From the NCBI GenBank assembly GCA_029782215.1, contig JAKOVD010000029.1, positions 1 to 35,049 on the forward strand: DNA of 35,049 nucleotides, read 5' to 3'. Each line of letters starts with the position of its first letter. Positions within the stretch are counted from its first letter, which is position 1. Below the pieces are notes generated by a model. It ran no database searches. It was given only the letters and a program-made list of their open reading frames with translations, and was not told the DNA's origin. Shown piece by piece: positions 33,553 through 35,049 of this stretch. The stretch is from Chloroflexota bacterium. GTDB lineage: Bacteria > Chloroflexota > Anaerolineae > J102. The position numbers were made by a program, and so were the translations under genes.

Positions 33553-33810
33553 CTACACGAGGCCAGCGATCGTGTGCAGAGGTGCTTCTTGCTCCAGTCG
33601 TTGCCAGTTGTCCAAGAGCTCATCCTGATGCAGTTCAGCCCACGCCAAAATGAGGTGTAGCTGCCGGCGAGGACTCTGGCGCTGGTGACGCCGTGCGGAC
33701 CAGCCAAAGGCCCTGCAGTTGGTGACCTCATTATAGGCCCGCGCCTTGCCCCACCCAAATGCACATTTGGCCAGGTCATTGACGATGAAGAACCTGTCGA
33801 AATGTCCCAT
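33553..33810 (-). pseudogene. Degenerate DUF4160 remnant
   Basis: Only the last 40 or so residues resemble DUF4160: SPRRQLHLILAWAELHQDEL, continuing LLDNWQRL and ending HTIAGLV. The residues before (MGHFDRFFIVNDLAK onward) lack the HxPPHFHA-type motif expected upstream, and a palindromic repeat lies at the 5' end. The position directly before DUF2442 is that of the normal partner. I read it as a 5'-truncated or scrambled partner gene. Confidence 0.4.
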
Positions 33811-33816
33811 CCGTTT

Positions 33817-33871
33817 GTAGTCGCGACTTCGGTCGTTGCCTGCCCACCCCAACGACTGAAGTCGCTACTAC
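33817..33871. repeat. GACTTCAGTC-type inverted repeat, copy C
   Basis: The 22-bp arms at 33817-33838 and 33850-33871 are inverted with two mismatches (GTAGTCGCGACTTCGGTCG on the left). This is the fullest copy of the family also seen at 3030-3080 and 30196-30211. It lies between the DUF4160 remnant and the nucleotidyltransferase gene. Confidence 0.72.
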
Positions 33872-33960
33872 GAGTCTGCGAGCCGGCGGCGCTTGGCAAT
33901 GCGCGTGCCAGGTTGTAGACTGCACCAGACGTTCTTACCTCTCGTGCTAAGGATGCTGCC

Positions 33961-34833
33961 ATGAAGGTCACGAAAGCCGTCATCACCGCCGCCGGCAGGA
34001 CCCAGCGAGCGCTCCCGCTCCAAACCGTTGTTGACCGCGACGGCACGCCCAAATCGGTCCTGCGCGTCCTGGTCGAAGAGGCGTTGAAGGCCGGGGTCGA
34101 AGACATCTGCGTGGTGGTATGCCCTGGCGATGAAACCGCCTATGCCGAAGCCGTCGGCGACCGCGCCGGCCACCTGGCATTTGTGCCCCAGGTCGAGCCC
34201 CTGGGCTACGGGCACGCCATCTACTGCGCCCGCGACTTCGTGGGCGTGCGCCCCTTTCTTCATCTGGTCGGCGACCACCTCTGGGTGGGCCAGGACGGGG
34301 GCGGCAAGGGCTGCGCCCAGCAGCTCGTCGAGGTGGCGGAGGCGGAAGCGTGCGCGGTATCGGCAGTGCAGGCCTCGCGCGAGACGCTCCTTCGCTACCA
34401 CGGCACGATCGGCGGCAGGCGCGTGGCGGGCCGCCAGGACCTGTACCTGATCGAAGATGTCATCGAAAAGCCGACGCCCACCGAAGCAGAGCAGCGGCTG
34501 TTGGTGCCGGGCCTGCGGGCGGGACACTACCTTTGCTTCTTCGGCATGCACGTACTGACGCCGGTGGTCATGGACCTGCTCGGCCAACTGCTGGCGCAGG
34601 ACGCAGCCGCCGGAGCCAGTGCACAGGGCGGCGATGTCTTCTCGCGAGCCCTGGCGGCGCTGGCTTCCCGCGAGCGCTACCTGGCGTTGGAACGTCCCTG
34701 GTGGCGCTATGATGTGGGCGTCAAATACGGACTCCTGGTGGCGCAGTTGGCCCTGGCCCTCAGCGGCAGCGAGCGTGACCAGGTGCTGACGCAGTTGCTG
34801 GAGTTGTTGGCGAACAGAGAGTTGAGTCGCTAA
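33961..34833 (+). CDS. GalU-like sugar-1-phosphate nucleotidyltransferase
   Basis: The 290-residue protein resembles UTP-glucose-1-phosphate uridylyltransferases. It opens [10 protein letters not shown], and [44 protein letters not shown] and [13 protein letters not shown] follow the GalU order. The nucleotide-binding loop is degenerate: [10 protein letters not shown] in place of AAGxGTRxLP. The usual metal-binding GDD reads GDH. It may be a diverged transferase with another nucleotide or sugar, or a regulatory homologue. ATG 33961 follows AAGGAT. There are no other sugar genes adjacent; glgA, which would use a nucleotide sugar, is far to the left. Confidence 0.75.
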   Translation: MKVTKAVITAAGRTQRALPLQTVVDRDGTPKSVLRVLVEEALKAGVEDICVVVCPGDETAYAEAVGDRAGHLAFVPQVEPLGYGHAIYCARDFVGVRPFLHLVGDHLWVGQDGGGKGCAQQLVEVAEAEACAVSAVQASRETLLRYHGTIGGRRVAGRQDLYLIEDVIEKPTPTEAEQRLLVPGLRAGHYLCFFGMHVLTPVVMDLLGQLLAQDAAAGASAQGGDVFSRALAALASRERYLALERPWWRYDVGVKYGLLVAQLALALSGSERDQVLTQLLELLANRELSR

Positions 34834-34858
34834 ACGTTCAAACGTTTGAACGTTGACT
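34825..34858. repeat. AACGTT palindrome after the nucleotidyltransferase gene
   Basis: A perfect 22-bp palindrome at 34833-34854 is built of three AACGTT-like units joined by TCAA/TTGA, with outer AGTC/GACT. The stop codon lies at its left edge. It might end transcription or be another intergenic repeat of the kind seen at 10168 and 20808. Confidence 0.65.
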
Positions 34859-34974
34859 CCCCTGAAAAAAGGTAGCTTCAACTCGCGTTAGTTTGCGAAC
34901 TGAGTACAATCAGGAGAAGGGTTGATGTCGGCCCTGCGGACGACGTTTGAGTGACAGGAAAGAAGTTGTGAAGC

Positions 34975-35049
34975 ATGTATCGGTCAAATAAGCGACAGCT
35001 ACAACCAGCGTTAATCAGCAGCGTAAACGAGATGCCGGAGAAACGACGG
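34975..35049 (+). CDS. Start of an unidentified frame running off the window
   Basis: From ATG 34975 the frame is open for 25 codons to the window edge (MYRSNKRQLQPALISSVNEM...). The composition (Lys/Arg/Asn/Gln) and lower GC differ from neighbouring genes, as in transposase N-termini, but I cannot assign a family. A purine-rich AGGAAAGAAG lies about 12 bases upstream. Confidence 0.3.
   Translation, partial: MYRSNKRQLQPALISSVNEMPEKRR

Overview
This is a GC-rich, densely packed bacterial chromosome segment. Most neighbouring genes are a few bases apart or overlap by 4 bp (ATGA/GTGA junctions). The gene content suggests a Chloroflexota member (Anaerolineae/Caldilineae-like): a cytoplasmic group 3d Hox hydrogenase, a stand-alone AlaX, a corrinoid-activation protein, a giant TPR-GAF hybrid kinase, and many imperfect-palindrome intergenic repeats. 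This placement is an inference from gene content and style; no rRNA or other marker is present to prove it.

Layout. 1-318 is gene-free and carries hairpins. 319-2475 (minus) is a ygfZ-lipM-DUF503 operon behind a canonical promoter. 2523-3005 (minus) is an orphan [2Fe-2S] subunit of the molybdenum hydroxylase type. 3012-3580 is a gene-free block with two large inverted repeats, an AT-rich palindrome and the coaX promoter. 3581-7161 (plus) is coaX-coaBC-glgA. 7166-7858 (minus) is a MetH-activation-domain protein, divergent from 8083-12768 (plus), which holds alaX, an MBL hydrolase, a phosphoribosyltransferase, prfA and prmC. 12926-13726 is a Cof-type HAD phosphatase, converging on a GH5-like hydrolase and a hotdog thioesterase (minus).

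15714-21415 (plus) is the metabolic centrepiece: hoxE-hoxF-hoxU-hoxY-hoxH followed by the maturation protease gene hoxW. HoxE, HoxF and HoxU form the NAD-linked diaphorase, HoxY and HoxH the [NiFe] hydrogenase. The leader contains a terminator-like hairpin and a weak Rex-like palindrome. 21589-23084 is a two-gene phospholipid operon (lipid kinase and plsY).

23095-28390 (minus) holds a MarR regulator and a very large TPR-GAF-GAF-GAF-histidine kinase-REC-REC sensor whose frame is broken by a single-base indel. 28625-30090 is a transposon graveyard: a complete but inactivated IS630 element next to an IS110 3' remnant. 30458-32776 (minus) encodes a secreted decaheme cytochrome c built from two tandem copies of a pentaheme plus calcium-loop-like module. 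It has an FNR/CRP-type box placed at -41.5 to an extended -10 promoter and tandem terminators. The right edge has DUF2442 with a DUF4160 remnant, a GalU-like nucleotidyltransferase and the start of an unidentified frame.

The strongest candidates for something new are the duplicated decaheme cytochrome with its predicted anaerobic class II promoter, the frame-broken giant sensor, and the structured hox leader. Hydrogen/NADH cycling and the multiheme cytochrome together suggest a facultative or anaerobic redox lifestyle (inference).
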